Shown one piece after another: positions 8,921 through 20,368 of a stretch of 64,000 bases of DNA. The translations under genes were made by a program, and so were the position numbers. The notes beneath the pieces were generated by a model. It was not told the DNA's origin, did not search any database, and saw only the letters and a program-made list of their open reading frames with translations. The stretch's first letter is position 1. Each line of letters begins with the position of its first letter. This DNA is from Xanthobacter autotrophicus (GTDB lineage Bacteria; Pseudomonadota; Alphaproteobacteria; Rhizobiales; Xanthobacteraceae). Where the stretch lies: NCBI RefSeq assembly GCF_030015065.1, contig NZ_JAIVFN010000001.1, positions 1 to 64,000 on the forward strand, read 5' to 3'.

Positions 8921-9703
8921 TCAGGGCTGGCTTTTGGCCTTGGAGAACAGAGTGAAGAAATTCCGCGTGGTGGCCTGCGCAAAATCCTCGAACGCCTCGC
9001 CCCGCGCCTGCGCGAGCACCTGGGCGGTCTCCCGCACGAAGGAGGGCTCGTTGCGCTTGCCGCGATAGGGCGTCGGCGCGAGGAAGGGCGAATCGGTCTC
9101 CACCAGGATGCGGTCGGCCGGCACGCTGGCTGCGATGGCGCGCAGGTCCTCGCTCTTCTTGAAGGTCACCACGCCGGAAAACGACACGTAGCCGCCCAGC
9201 GCCAGCGCGCGGCGCGCCAGATCCGGCCCCGCCGTGAAGCAGTGCAGCAGGAAGGGGAAGGCGCCCTTGGCGCTCTCCTCCTCGAGGATGGCGGCCACGT
9301 CCTCATCCGCCTCGCGGGCGTGGATGACGAGGGGCAGGCCGGTCTCCCGCGCCGCCGCGATATGGGTGCGGAAGCCCTGCTCCTGGGCCTCGCGGGGGCT
9401 GGTGTCGTAGTGATAGTCGAGCCCCGCCTCGCCGATGGCCACCACCTTCGGGTGGCGGGAGAGGGCCACGATCTCGCCCAGGGTCACGTCCAGCTCCTCG
9501 GCCGCCTGGTGCGGATGGGTGCCCACCGAGCAGGAGACCTGCTCGAACCGCTCGGCGATGGCGAGGATCTGCGGAAACCGCCGCACCCGGGTGGAGATGG
9601 TGACGAGATGGGACACCCCGGCCGCGCCGGCGCGGGCCACCACATCCGGCAGCTCGGCGGCGAAGTCGGGAAAGTCGAGATGGCAATGGCTGTCGACGAG
9701 CAT
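8921..9703 (-). CDS. tatD: TatD-family metal-dependent hydrolase
   Basis: A 260-residue TIM-barrel hydrolase, the usual TatD length. It begins MLVDSHCHLDFPDF (metal-binding HxH) and continues with IGEAGLDYHYD (Glu ligand), PLVIHARE, LLHCFTG-like LLHCFTAGP and VETDSPFLAP (final Asp ligand). Family members are 3'-5' DNA/RNA exonucleases or deoxyribonucleases; older annotations call them YcfH. In many alphaproteobacteria the gene follows metG, but here it is several kilobases away and sits upstream of the CoA-binding gene. The start at 9703 gives the conserved N-terminus, although the ribosome site is weak. Confidence 0.92.
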   Translation of the reverse strand: MLVDSHCHLDFPDFAAELPDVVARAGAAGVSHLVTISTRVRRFPQILAIAERFEQVSCSVGTHPHQAAEELDVTLGEIVALSRHPKVVAIGEAGLDYHYDTSPREAQEQGFRTHIAAARETGLPLVIHAREADEDVAAILEEESAKGAFPFLLHCFTAGPDLARRALALGGYVSFSGVVTFKKSEDLRAIAASVPADRILVETDSPFLAPTPYRGKRNEPSFVRETAQVLAQARGEAFEDFAQATTRNFFTLFSKAKSQP

Positions 9704-9844
9704 GGCATTCACATTCGAAAGGTCGGCCTCACATAAGCGCATCCCCCCGCCGCGTCGAGGTGGCGGTGCGCCGTCGCCGGGCGCGCGTTGACGGAGCGCT
9801 CCGCTTCCGCCTTTGTGCACGCATTGCTGCAACGGATCCTGGTC

Positions 9845-10426
9845 ATGGCATTGCCTGTCGCTCCCTTCCGCCCCGCCCTCGCCCGCCTCGCCGATTTTTC
9901 CGCCGCCTGGGCTGTCGCCGCCCTGGTCGCTGGGGTCGCGCTGCTGGCCTGGAGCGCGCAGGTCTCCATTCCCATCCAGCCCGTTCCCATCACGCTGCAA
10001 AGCTACGTGCTGATCACGCTGGCTGCGCTCATGGGCTGGCGGTTCGGCGGGCTGACCGTCGCCATCTACCTGTTTGCCGGACTCATGGGCCTGCCGGTGT
10101 TTTCCGGCGGGCGCAGCGGGCTTGGGATGCTGACCGGAACGTCAGGGGGCTTCATCGTCGGCTTTCTTCTGACGGCGCTGCTGGTGGGCTGGCTTCAGGA
10201 GACCTGGGCGCGGCTCAAGCCGTTGCCCTTGTTCGCAGCGCTGGCGCTCGGCCACCTGCTGCTGATGGTGCTCGGCGCCGGCTGGCTCGCCACCAAGATG
10301 GGGCCGATGGCGGCGCTGGAGAAAGGCTTCCTGCCCTTCCTTCCCGGCGCGGCGGTGAAGACGGTGGCGGCGCTTGCCACCGTCATCCTCGTCGAGCGCC
10401 TTTCGGGAACCGAGCGGTCGCGCTGA
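9845..10426 (+). CDS. bioY: BioY biotin transporter (ECF S component)
   Basis: A 193-residue membrane protein with six helices. The BioY signature is present: VSIPIQPVPITLQSYVLI near residues 40-57, then LMGLPVFSGG and the glycine-rich GLGMLTGTSGGFIVGF. BioY captures biotin and works with an ATP-binding module (BioM or shared EcfA) and EcfT. Neither is nearby, so it may act alone or use shared ECF parts. The ATG at 9845 is favoured over a TTG at 9788. No BioR-type operator was seen upstream. Confidence 0.92.
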   Translation: MALPVAPFRPALARLADFSAAWAVAALVAGVALLAWSAQVSIPIQPVPITLQSYVLITLAALMGWRFGGLTVAIYLFAGLMGLPVFSGGRSGLGMLTGTSGGFIVGFLLTALLVGWLQETWARLKPLPLFAALALGHLLLMVLGAGWLATKMGPMAALEKGFLPFLPGAAVKTVAALATVILVERLSGTERSR

Positions 10427-10435
10427 GACGCCCTT

Positions 10436-10978
10436 TCAGTGGGCCTGCCGGCCCAGATGGCGGATGAGGACGAGCGCTTCTTCCGGCGGGCGCTGCTCAA
10501 TCCGCCGATAGCATCGTCCGTCCGCGGTGCGCCAGAGGCGGCCTGTGTCGACCAGGCACCGGCGCAACAATGCCGGGTCATCGAACAGGTGCCACGCCCG
10601 CAGCAGTTCGTTCACCTGCGCCTCGTTGAAGGTCTCGCCCGCCGGAATGCGGGACCACAGCACCCACAGGCACAAATTGCGACGGCTGTCCTTGGCGGGC
10701 CAGCGCGCGAGCCTGCCGGCGCCGTCGAAATGCTTGACTGCGTGCTCCACGCGCTTCAGGTCCACCGGCTCGGGCGGAGCGGGCTGGCTGGCGAGGCGGG
10801 CCTCGGCGGCGTGGTTGGCACGCAGATGCTGGAAATTGCGATAGCCGGCCGAGCGCGCCAGCATGTTCAGCAGCTGGACGTGGCCCGGCGTCGTCTCGCA
10901 GGCCGCAAGCTCGCGACCGAGCGCGCGCGCCAGCGCGGAGACGTCCCGGGTGGCGAAGGGCAGTTGGGTTCTGGACAT
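10436..10978 (-). CDS. DUF2087 domain-containing protein
   Basis: A 180-residue soluble protein. The C-terminal half (about residues 80-160) matches DUF2087: FDGAGRLARWPAKDSRRNL, then TFNEAQVNELL and DPALLRRCLVDTGRLWR. The N-terminal half has the associated motif GHVQLLNMLARSAGYRNFQHL, seen in other DUF2087 proteins. DUF2087 is found alone or attached to helix-turn-helix domains; its function is unknown. It is convergent with bioY, with 9 bases between the two ends. Confidence 0.75.
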   Translation of the reverse strand: MSRTQLPFATRDVSALARALGRELAACETTPGHVQLLNMLARSAGYRNFQHLRANHAAEARLASQPAPPEPVDLKRVEHAVKHFDGAGRLARWPAKDSRRNLCLWVLWSRIPAGETFNEAQVNELLRAWHLFDDPALLRRCLVDTGRLWRTADGRCYRRIEQRPPEEALVLIRHLGRQAH

Positions 10979-11167
10979 GACCTATCCCTCAGGTGCCGAG
11001 GTTTTCAGTCGTTGGTCGCTGGCTTACGACACGGCACGGGATAAGTGTCTGCCGAGGGACGATGGCAGGTTTAGCTCCCCTTGCGGGGCAGCGACGCCTC
11101 GGTGAACTGCCGACCGAGGGCGCTTCTACACGCAGCGGCGGCGGCGATGCAAGGGGCGGCGCCCCTC

Positions 11168-11677
11168 TCAGCCGGACGCCGCGATCTCCTGCTTGAGCGC
11201 GTCGGCATCGCTTGCCGGCATGGTGATGGCGCGCACCTGCTCGCCCGGGCGCCCGGGATTGGTGACGATGGAGGCTTCCAGCGAGACGGTGACCGTGCCG
11301 CCGGAGGTGTTGAAGATATAGTCGAGCCGGAATGCCGCATCCTGGCTCTGGCCATTGGTGCGCTTCAGGGCCTCGTCCGGCGTCAGGCGCTTTTCGGCGA
11401 CAAGCTGGGACGGCTGATCGACGGTAATATTATATTGCCGGGCCCGTCGGGAGGTGGCGATACGGGCCCGCACCAGCGTCGAATCGGCGTTGGGCAGCTT
11501 CACCTCGATGCGGGGGACGGCAGGGCCTTCCGGCAGCGGTGCCTGCTCGGCGGGCATCAGCGGGGGAATGGGGTCCATGGACGCCTGTGGCGCGCGGTCA
11601 TACCGCTCGGCGGAACAGCCAGCGAGAAGCAGCGCGACGGCGACTGCCGTTATCCCTTTTCCGCCCGTCATCCGCAC
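11168..11677 (-). CDS. hypothetical lipoprotein
   Basis: A 169-residue predicted lipoprotein: after a basic start (MRMTGGKG) a short hydrophobic stretch ends in the lipobox LLAGC (cysteine near residue 21). The rest is a soluble domain of about 110 residues with no family I recognise, containing beta-strand-like runs (VTVSLEASIV, VRAITM). It is probably anchored in the outer or inner membrane facing the periplasm. It lies between DUF2087 and metG on the same strand, with no clear operon link. Confidence 0.7.
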   Translation of the reverse strand: MRMTGGKGITAVAVALLLAGCSAERYDRAPQASMDPIPPLMPAEQAPLPEGPAVPRIEVKLPNADSTLVRARIATSRRARQYNITVDQPSQLVAEKRLTPDEALKRTNGQSQDAAFRLDYIFNTSGGTVTVSLEASIVTNPGRPGEQVRAITMPASDADALKQEIAASG

Positions 11678-11866
11678 GGCTCCCGCTGCCTCCCGCTGCC
11701 GCGCGCCTCTGGCGCGCTTGTATTGAAAATGCCCGGATCGAGATTAACACCAGCTCCCGCCTAAGCCTGTGTGGTGCAAGGGCGAGGGCGAACCCTGCGG
11801 GTCATCCTGTCAACCCGTATAGGGCATTTTGGGGCGTGGCATCCATCCCGTCGCGGCGTTTTGCGT

Positions 11867-13423
11867 TCACGCCGCCGTTTCCGGCTCCACATAGCGGGGG
11901 AAGACACCCGCCGGCGCCGGCAGGGCGCGGCCGGCGGGAAGCCGGTGAACGGCGCCGAGCCGGTCGAAGCCGCGCTCGTCCGGCGGCACGGCCACGAGGT
12001 CGAGCAGCTTCGCCGCGCTCTGCGGCATCACCGGCTGCACCAGAATGCCCACCTCGCGGATAACCTCGGCGGTCACCCAGAGCACGGTCGCCATGCGGGC
12101 TGGGTCGGTCTTGCGCAGCGCCCAGGGGGCCTGGGCAGCGAAGTAGCGGTTGGCCTCCGCCACGACGGCCCATACCGCGGCGAGATAGTGGTGGATCGCC
12201 TGCCCTTCCATGGCCTCGCGGCTCTTCTCCAGCATGCCGTCGGCCAAAGCGAGGATGGCCTCGTCCTCCGGCGAGAGCGGGCCGGGCTGCGGCACCACGC
12301 CGTCGAGGTTCTTGGCGATCATGGACAAGGAGCGCTGGGCGAGGTTGCCGAGGTCGTTGGCGAGGTCCGCGTTCATGCGCGCCACGATGGCCTCGTGGCT
12401 GTAGGAGCCGTCCTGGCCGAACGACACCTCGCGCAGGAAGAAGTAGCGGATGGCATCCACGCCATAGGTGGCGGCGAGATCGAACGGGTCGATCACGTTG
12501 CCCACCGACTTCGACATCTTCTCCCCGCGGTTGAACAGGAAGCCGTGGCCGAACACGCGCCTGGGTGCCTCCAGCCCCGCCGACCACAGGAAGGCCGGCC
12601 AGTAGACCGCGTGGAAGCGGATGATGTCCTTGCCGATCACATGCACGTTCGCCGGCCAGAACCGCTTGAACAGCTCCGCGTCCGTGTCCGGATAGCCCAG
12701 CGCCGTGATGTAGTTGGTCAGCGCGTCCACCCACACATACATGATGTGCTTGTCGTCGCCGGGCACGGGAATGCCCCAGTCGAAGGTGGTGCGGGAGATG
12801 GAGAGGTCCTGCAATCCACCGGACACGAAGCTCACCACCTCGTTGCGCCGCGCCTCCGGCATGATGAAGCCGGGGTTTTCCGCATAATAGGCAAGCAGCC
12901 GGTCCTGATAGGCGGAGAGGCGGAAGAAGTAGCTCTCCTCCTCCACCCACTCCACCGGCGTGCCCTGGGGGCCGAGGCGGACGCCCTGCTCGTTCAGCTG
13001 GGTCTCGTCCTCGGCGTAATAGGCCTCGTCGCGCACCGAATACCAGCCGGCATAGGTGGATTTGTAGATGTCGCCGTTGGCGGCCATCTTCTCCCAGATG
13101 GCCTGGCTGGATGCGTGGTGCCGCTCCTGGGTGGTGCGGATGAAATCGTCTATGGAGAGATTGAACGCCTCCACCATGGCCTCGAAGCGCGGCACGTTGC
13201 GCGCCAGAAGCTCGCGCGGGGTGAGGCCGGCCTTCTGGGCGGTCTGGAGCATCTTGATGCCGTGCTCGTCGGTGCCGGTCAGGAAGCGCACGTCATAGCC
13301 GTCGAGCCGCTTGAAGCGCGCGATGCAGTCGGTCGCGATCGCCTCGTAGGCGTGGCCCATGTGCGGCACGCCGTTGGGATAGGCGATGGCGGTGGTGATG
13401 TAGAAGGAGGGCTTCGCGGACAT
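11867..13423 (-). CDS. metG: methionyl-tRNA synthetase
   Basis: Charges tRNA-Met with methionine. The 518-residue class I enzyme starts [18 protein letters not shown] and carries the HIGH-type motif PHMGH and the KMSKS loop ([11 protein letters not shown]), then an alpha-helical anticodon-binding domain. It lacks the C-terminal EMAP-like tRNA-binding domain of the longer bacterial forms, which is normal for this short type. The ATG at 13423 is chosen because the upstream in-frame sequence is compositionally non-coding. Same strand and order as tmk and holB; the gap to holB is 61 bases. Confidence 0.97.
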   Translation of the reverse strand: MSAKPSFYITTAIAYPNGVPHMGHAYEAIATDCIARFKRLDGYDVRFLTGTDEHGIKMLQTAQKAGLTPRELLARNVPRFEAMVEAFNLSIDDFIRTTQERHHASSQAIWEKMAANGDIYKSTYAGWYSVRDEAYYAEDETQLNEQGVRLGPQGTPVEWVEEESYFFRLSAYQDRLLAYYAENPGFIMPEARRNEVVSFVSGGLQDLSISRTTFDWGIPVPGDDKHIMYVWVDALTNYITALGYPDTDAELFKRFWPANVHVIGKDIIRFHAVYWPAFLWSAGLEAPRRVFGHGFLFNRGEKMSKSVGNVIDPFDLAATYGVDAIRYFFLREVSFGQDGSYSHEAIVARMNADLANDLGNLAQRSLSMIAKNLDGVVPQPGPLSPEDEAILALADGMLEKSREAMEGQAIHHYLAAVWAVVAEANRYFAAQAPWALRKTDPARMATVLWVTAEVIREVGILVQPVMPQSAAKLLDLVAVPPDERGFDRLGAVHRLPAGRALPAPAGVFPRYVEPETAA

Positions 13424-13484
13424 CGGACGCTCGGAACAGGCTGGCTCGGAAAAGGGCTCCGGCCCCGCGCGTCGCGGCGGCTTC

Positions 13485-14516
13485 TCAGCGCACGGCTTCG
13501 GCGAGGTCGGCGAAGATACGGAACACCAGCGCCTTGCGATCGAGATTGAAGACATCCGCCTCCATCGCGCTGCGCCGCACCTTCTCCCATACCTCGCCGA
13601 GGCGGACAAGGCGATGGCGGGGCTCGTCGCCCCGCGTGGCGCGCTCGGCCACATAGTCGCTCACGGCCTCGATGAAGAGGTCGAGCCCGTCGGCGCGGTC
13701 GCCCTGGAGGCGGGCCCCCAGCGCGTGAAGGTCCTCGGGCCGGGGGCGGGGAAGCTGCGCCAGCGCCCGCAGGGTGGCGGAGCGCACCTCCATCCCCTCC
13801 CCCCGCGCCAGCACGATGGCCCGGCGCACGCTGCCCCCGCTGGCCTCGGCGGCCGCCGGCAGGGTGGCTGCGTCGAGGTCGTCCGTCTCGCCCTTCAGAT
13901 GGTCGAGGGCGGCCAGCACGTCACCCTCGCCGAGGGGGCGCAGCCCCAGCAGGCGCGTGCGCGAGCGGATGGTGGGCAGCGCCCGGCCCGGCGCATGGGA
14001 GATGAGCAGGAACAGCGCTTTGGGCGGCGGCTCCTCCAGCGTCTTCAAAAGCGCGTTGGCGCCGAACGCGTTGAGGTCGTCCACCGCATCCACGATGCAC
14101 ACCCGCCAGCCCCCCGCCGCCGCCGTGGCGCCGAAGAAGCTGCGCACCCGCCGCACCATCTCGGCCGGGATGACGGTGGGGATCTTCTCCTCCCCGGCCT
14201 CGGGCACCCGGCGCAGCACCAGGAGATCCGGATGGCTGAGGGAAGCCACCTGCCGGAACACGGGATGGGCGGCCGGAAGATCGAGGTCGTGGGCGCCCGG
14301 CACGGGGCCGCCGGACAGCACCATGCGGGCGAGACGGTAAGCGAGGGTCGCCTTGCCGATCCCCTCCGGCCCGCCGATGAGCAAAGCGTGGGGCAGCCGC
14401 CCGGCGCGGAAATCCGCGATGAGGTCGGCTTCCAGCAGCCCATGGCCGAACAGGCGCGTCTGTTCCCTGGGATGCGGCGCGCCCGGCAGCGCGTCGCCCG
14501 CGACGACCTCGCTCAT
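13485..14516 (-). CDS. holB: DNA polymerase III subunit delta prime
   Basis: A 343-residue AAA+ subunit of the clamp loader. It has a Walker A sequence ([12 protein letters not shown], about residues 48-59), the sensor region [11 protein letters not shown] and TIRSRTR in place of the SRC arginine-finger motif of E. coli. The cysteine-rich zinc module between the Walker motifs in E. coli is missing here: no cysteines occur in that segment. The ATG at 14516 has a G-rich sequence upstream. The gene follows tmk by 40 bases, a widespread alphaproteobacterial order. Confidence 0.92.
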   Translation of the reverse strand: MSEVVAGDALPGAPHPREQTRLFGHGLLEADLIADFRAGRLPHALLIGGPEGIGKATLAYRLARMVLSGGPVPGAHDLDLPAAHPVFRQVASLSHPDLLVLRRVPEAGEEKIPTVIPAEMVRRVRSFFGATAAAGGWRVCIVDAVDDLNAFGANALLKTLEEPPPKALFLLISHAPGRALPTIRSRTRLLGLRPLGEGDVLAALDHLKGETDDLDAATLPAAAEASGGSVRRAIVLARGEGMEVRSATLRALAQLPRPRPEDLHALGARLQGDRADGLDLFIEAVSDYVAERATRGDEPRHRLVRLGEVWEKVRRSAMEADVFNLDRKALVFRIFADLAEAVR

Positions 14517-14556
14517 GGCGCCCCGCCCCGGATGCCTTGCGCACGGAGCGTCGCCA

Positions 14557-15210
14557 TCACGACGCGGCGGCCTGCACTGCGAGCCCGAGGCGCGAGGCGA
14601 CGATGCCGGCAATGGCCGCCGCCACCACATCTGCATCGGGCGTCGCGTCCACCACCACGCAACGCCCCGGCGCTCCCGCCGCACGCGCGAGAAAAGCCTC
14701 GCGGACGCTTGCGTGGTAGGCGACGCCTTCCTTCTCGAACCGGTCTGGATCGCCCATGCCGCGCCCGGCGGCCCGCGCGAGGCCGGTTTCCGGCGGCACG
14801 TCGAGGATGAGGGTCAGATCCGGCCGCGTGTCGCCGGCGGCCATCTCCTCCAATGCGTCGAGGAGGGACGATTCCACCTGGCCCACGGCGCCCTGATAGA
14901 CGCGGGTGGAATCGATGAAGCGGTCGCAGATCACGATTTTGCCCGCCGCCAGTGCCGGGCGGATCAAGGTGTCCACATGGTCGGCCCGCGCCGCGGCGAA
15001 CAACAGCGCCTCGGCGACCGGCCCCAGCGGCTCGGCCGCGCCGGAGAGCAGCACATGGCGCACCGCCTCCGCCCCTGGCGATCCGCCGGGCTCGCGGGTC
15101 TCCACCACGTCATGGCCGAGGGCGCGCAGACGGGCGGCGAGACGGCGGGCCTGGGTGGACTTGCCCGTCCCCTCCCCGCCTTCCAGCGTGATGAAGCGTC
15201 CGTTGGTCAT
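14557..15210 (-). CDS. tmk: thymidylate kinase
   Basis: Phosphorylates dTMP to dTDP. The 217-residue protein has the P-loop GGEGTGKST near the N-terminus, the TREPGG segment that binds dTMP, the DRFIDST motif and a lid region with RAAGRG. Its ATG overlaps the TGA of the upstream S11-peptidase-like gene in an ATGA arrangement, so the two are translationally coupled. holB follows. Confidence 0.97.
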   Translation of the reverse strand: MTNGRFITLEGGEGTGKSTQARRLAARLRALGHDVVETREPGGSPGAEAVRHVLLSGAAEPLGPVAEALLFAAARADHVDTLIRPALAAGKIVICDRFIDSTRVYQGAVGQVESSLLDALEEMAAGDTRPDLTLILDVPPETGLARAAGRGMGDPDRFEKEGVAYHASVREAFLARAAGAPGRCVVVDATPDADVVAAAIAGIVASRLGLAVQAAAS

Positions 15211-16406
15211 TTGTGCAGCTTGGCCAGCGCGCGCCTGGCGAGATCGCGCACGCTGTCGCCCATCAGCGTCAGCCCGCCGTCGAGGGCGCGATCCACCAGG
15301 GAGCCCACCGGCACGTCCTCCTGCGTGTAGAGCGGCACCTCGAGCACTTTCACCTGGCCGCGCGTCACCTCGAGCCGGCCCACCTGCGTGCCCTTCGTGA
15401 CCGGAGCCCGCAGCGGCCCGTTATAGACCGCGCGGGCGGTGATGCGCTCGTTGCCCGCACGGGGGGTGAGGACCGAGACCGGCCGTCCCGCCACCAGCCC
15501 CACGCTGCCGGACGCCCCGCCGAACACCTGGGCACGCCCCACATCCTGGTCGGCGGCGAAGATCACGCGCTGGCGGAACGCCTGGAAGCCCCATTCGACG
15601 AGCTTGCGGGTTTCATCCAGCCGTTCCTTCTCGCTCCTCGCTGCCAGCACCACCACGACGAGCCGCTGGCCGTTCTGCACCGCCGAGCCGAGGGCGTGAT
15701 AGCCGACATCCTTGAGCCAGCCCACCTGCAGCCCGTCGGCGCCAATGCCCGCATCGAGCAGGACGTTGCGGTTGCGCTGCTTGATGCGGCTCCATTCGAT
15801 GCCCGGGCGTGAAAACACCGGGTAATAGTCGGGATAAGTGCGGATGATATGCTGGGCCAGCACCGCCAGATCCCGCGCCGTGGAATACTGCCCCGGGTCG
15901 GCGAAGCCGGTGGCATTGCGGAACTCGGAATTGGCCATGCCTATGGCCTTCGCCCGGTCCGTCATCATCTGCGAGAATTCGACCTCGGTGCCGCCGACGC
16001 CCTCCGCCAGCGCGATGGCCGCGTCATTGCCTGAAACCACCAGCATTCCGGCGAGGAGCTCGCCCACGGGGGCAGGCTTGTTCACCTCGGCGAACATGGC
16101 GGCGAGGCCCGAGGGGGCGCCGCCCCGGCGCCAGGCGTTGACGCTCACGACGAACGGCGTGTCGAGGGCGATCTTGCCCGCCTTCAGCTGGGAGAAGACG
16201 ACATCCGCGGTCATCACCTTGGCGAGGGCGCCGGGGGCGATGCGGCGATCCGCCTCCTTCTCGAACAGGGTCGTCCCGGTCTCGTAGTCGACGAGCATGG
16301 CGGAGGGCGCCGAGGTCTGGAAGCCGTCCGCCGCACGCGTCGTCTCTGCGCCGGCGAGCCCCGCGAGGCCTGCGAGAAGAAGGGCGAAGCAGAGCTTCCG
16401 CAGCAT
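15207..16406 (-). CDS. S11-family D-Ala-D-Ala carboxypeptidase homologue lacking catalytic residues
   Basis: A 399-residue secreted protein (signal peptide [20 protein letters not shown]) with the DacA/DacF fold and a C-terminal beta domain from about residue 300. In active family members the motif is PASxTK; here it reads PGALAK (residues 58-63), so the nucleophilic serine is Ala60 while Lys63 remains. The second motif SGN is kept (125-127). The third, KTG, is QVG (227-229). With two of three catalytic motifs lost it is probably not a carboxypeptidase and may bind peptidoglycan or a partner instead. The gene occupies the place of dacF upstream of tmk, which it overlaps by 4 bases. The reading frame is intact, so this is a pseudoenzyme, not a pseudogene. 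Confidence 0.85.
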   Translation of the reverse strand: MLRKLCFALLLAGLAGLAGAETTRAADGFQTSAPSAMLVDYETGTTLFEKEADRRIAPGALAKVMTADVVFSQLKAGKIALDTPFVVSVNAWRRGGAPSGLAAMFAEVNKPAPVGELLAGMLVVSGNDAAIALAEGVGGTEVEFSQMMTDRAKAIGMANSEFRNATGFADPGQYSTARDLAVLAQHIIRTYPDYYPVFSRPGIEWSRIKQRNRNVLLDAGIGADGLQVGWLKDVGYHALGSAVQNGQRLVVVVLAARSEKERLDETRKLVEWGFQAFRQRVIFAADQDVGRAQVFGGASGSVGLVAGRPVSVLTPRAGNERITARAVYNGPLRAPVTKGTQVGRLEVTRGQVKVLEVPLYTQEDVPVGSLVDRALDGGLTLMGDSVRDLARRALAKLHK

Positions 16407-16421
16407 GGTGATCCACTCAGA

Positions 16422-16466
16422 GCATTTTCAGGCGAAAAGGAACCTGGTTCGCATGAAGAAAATGCG
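16422..16466. repeat. palindromic intergenic repeat, family B, copy 1
   Basis: A 45-bp element from GCATTTTC (16422-16429) to GAAAATGC (16458-16465), perfect complements, enclosing a second inner stem GCGAA/TTCGC (16432-16436 and 16448-16452). It is homologous to 35375-35418. It lies just upstream of the S11-like gene, in its probable promoter region. Repeats of this shape are dispersed in many rhizobial genomes. Confidence 0.7.
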
Positions 16467-16677
16467 ACGAACCATGGAGATAGATCATTCCTGCGCGGTC
16501 GGGAAAGCGCAAGATGCCCCGTTGAGCCGGACCGCCCGCAACCGCCGCGTACGAGGTTTGTCTAACGGAAAATGCCCGCAGGGACTCACCCGCGCCGCTG
16601 CCGGCGCACCTTGATCATCCTCCAGGGTTGGGAGGCGGGTAAAGCCCTGGACCGTGGGTCGCGAAAAAATGTGCCGG

Positions 16678-17607
16678 TCAGCGCGCGGCGTCGGCCGGCA
16701 CGCCGGCGAAGCCGAGCCCGCTCACCGGCTCGGGACCCGAAGACCAGCCGGAGGCATTGGCCACCGCCACTGTGCCGGCGCTGCCGGAAATGCCGAGATC
16801 ATAGGGCCGCCCCGGCGGCACGGGAGCCTCGGCGCTGGGCGGCGTAGAAGCCGGAACCGCGCGCATGGAGGGCACCTCGGGCACGAACGGCTTGGCCGAG
16901 GCCACCATGACCGGCGAGGTGGTCTTCAGATCGGCGAGGGTGCCATCCTGGCGCAGCGTCGAGGCGAGCTTGACGTCGTCGTCCTCGTCGAGCGGCGCGC
17001 GGCCCAGATAGTCCACCCGGACGCGGGCGACGCCGAACTTGGCGAAGCCGAGCAGCTCGGCAGCGCGATAGGAGACATCAATCACCCGCCCGCCCACATA
17101 GGGTCCGCGATTGTTCACGCGAACGACGATGGAACGCTTGTTGGCGAGATTGGTCACGCGCACGTAAGACGGCATGGGCAGCGTCTTGTGGGCTGCCGAG
17201 ATGGAGCCCATGTCGAAGATCTCGCCATTGGCGGTCTTCCGGCCATGGAAATCCTTGCCATACCAGGAGGCGAGGCCCTCGGCGGTGTAGTCGGGATTTT
17301 CCGCCGGCACGTAGGTGCGACCTGCAACCGTATAGGGCTTGCCCACCTTGTATCCGCCGCCGCCCCGCGGCACGGGATCGCCCTCCGCCACGACGCGCGG
17401 GCTGGCGGAGACGCCGTAGAGCGGATCAATCTTGCTTCCGAGGGTTTCGACCGATCCGCATCCCGCAACGACGAGGCATCCGGCGAGAGCGACCGCCATT
17501 CGCGCTGCTGCACCGCTTCCGCCTCTCGCCCCGCTCTCCGGGGGGAGCGCCTTGCACGCAGGGGCGGGAGTTCGCGGAAGGAAGTGCAACGACGGTCCCC
17601 TCTTCAT
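16678..17607 (-). CDS. rlpA: RlpA-family septal ring lytic transglycosylase (lipoprotein)
   Basis: A 309-residue envelope protein. A lipobox LVVAGC (cysteine near residue 50) follows a long N-terminal region. The double-psi beta-barrel domain spans about 105-200: EGLASWYGKDFHGRKTANGE, then VRVNNRGPYVGGRVIDVS, with the catalytic-type Glu/Asp residues of RlpA present. There is no C-terminal SPOR domain; instead the last 100 residues are Pro/Ala-rich. RlpA cleaves peptide-free glycan strands at the septum. The start at 17607 has GGAGA about 10 bases upstream; a start at residue 37 would give a shorter lipoprotein signal. Confidence 0.88.
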   Translation of the reverse strand: MKRGPSLHFLPRTPAPACKALPPESGARGGSGAAARMAVALAGCLVVAGCGSVETLGSKIDPLYGVSASPRVVAEGDPVPRGGGGYKVGKPYTVAGRTYVPAENPDYTAEGLASWYGKDFHGRKTANGEIFDMGSISAAHKTLPMPSYVRVTNLANKRSIVVRVNNRGPYVGGRVIDVSYRAAELLGFAKFGVARVRVDYLGRAPLDEDDDVKLASTLRQDGTLADLKTTSPVMVASAKPFVPEVPSMRAVPASTPPSAEAPVPPGRPYDLGISGSAGTVAVANASGWSSGPEPVSGLGFAGVPADAAR

Positions 17608-17850
17608 CGGTGCCAGGTCTCCAGCTTGCGCCGAAACCCGGCCGAGATGTCTTCAAGGCGCGCGCCGTCCTTGAGCCGGACAACCGCATTCGACGCCACA
17701 AGGGTGACTAAACACGGCAAAAATGGGGCAAGCTTGCGGCCATGGTTAATGACACGGCCTCCCATGCGGGCCTCGACGGGTGCCGGCGGGTGAGCTAGAG
17801 GAGGTCCTGCGCCAGCTCGGACCAGGGGCAACGCCCCCTGATGCATCAGC

Positions 17851-17940
17851 GGAAGGGTGGCCGAGCGGTTTAAGGCAGCGGTCTTGAAAACCGCCGTGGG
17901 TGCAAGCCCACCGTGGGTTCGAATCCCACCCCTTCCGCCA
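17851..17940 (+). tRNA. tRNA-Ser (UGA anticodon)
   Basis: A 90-base type II tRNA. The acceptor stem GGAAGGG pairs with CCCTTCC, CCA is encoded at 17938-17940, the T-loop reads GGTTCGAATCC and a long variable arm (GTGGGTGCAAGCCCAC) is typical of serine tRNAs. The anticodon loop CTTGAAAA contains TGA, reading UCA-type serine codons. Serine tRNA genes are common phage and island integration sites, but no integrase follows here. Confidence 0.95.
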
Positions 17941-18285
17941 AAAGTGATGCAAAATCACTGGGTTATGACGGGCTGTGGTAGGGCGGATGTGCGGGCGGCG
18001 CAGCGAACAAATCGGCACCATCGGAGCTGAAAAGCGCTGTTCGGGACAAAAAGTCCCGAAAAAGTCCCGAACTGCGTTCACGCCATCCCCCGACACCAGC
18101 GTCTGGACGAGCCGGGACTTCGATCCCATGATTGAAACTTCGCCCTCGGCGACTTCGACGCGCCGGCCGAGCGCAATCTCGGCTTCCTTCTCGCCGCCGC
18201 CGCCCCGCTATGGACGGGGGTGTTGGTCCGGGGTCTGTCAGCGGTGAGTTGAATTCGCTGCGGTGGCGTCTTATCCGTGGACGCC
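17941..18285. other. intergenic region after tRNA-Ser, with hairpin
   Basis: These 345 bases hold no gene I can support. At 18040-18060 TTCGGGAC and GTCCCGAA form a perfect 8-bp hairpin with an A5 loop, and GTCCCGAA is repeated at 18064-18071. It could end tRNA transcription or be a remnant of an integrated element. The minus-strand frame that crosses the tRNA is a translation of the tRNA itself. Confidence 0.5.
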
Positions 18286-20319
<2,034 letters not shown>

Positions 20320-20368
20320 GCAGTCGGAGCGGGCAGGAGGTGTTCCCTGCCTTGCCCGGCACCAGCCA

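Noticed and set aside
11771-13549. 592-codon plus-strand frame opposite metG
   Set aside because: metG on the other strand has full-length conserved motifs; the opposite frame is low-complexity shadow.
17746-18129. A minus-strand frame across the tRNA-Ser, with a GWDSNPR-like sequence
   Set aside because: It is the antisense translation of the tRNA-Ser gene, a well-known spurious prediction.
17941-18285. Integrated element beside tRNA-Ser
   Set aside because: No integrase, no duplicated tRNA 3' end and no change in gene content; only a small hairpin region is present.
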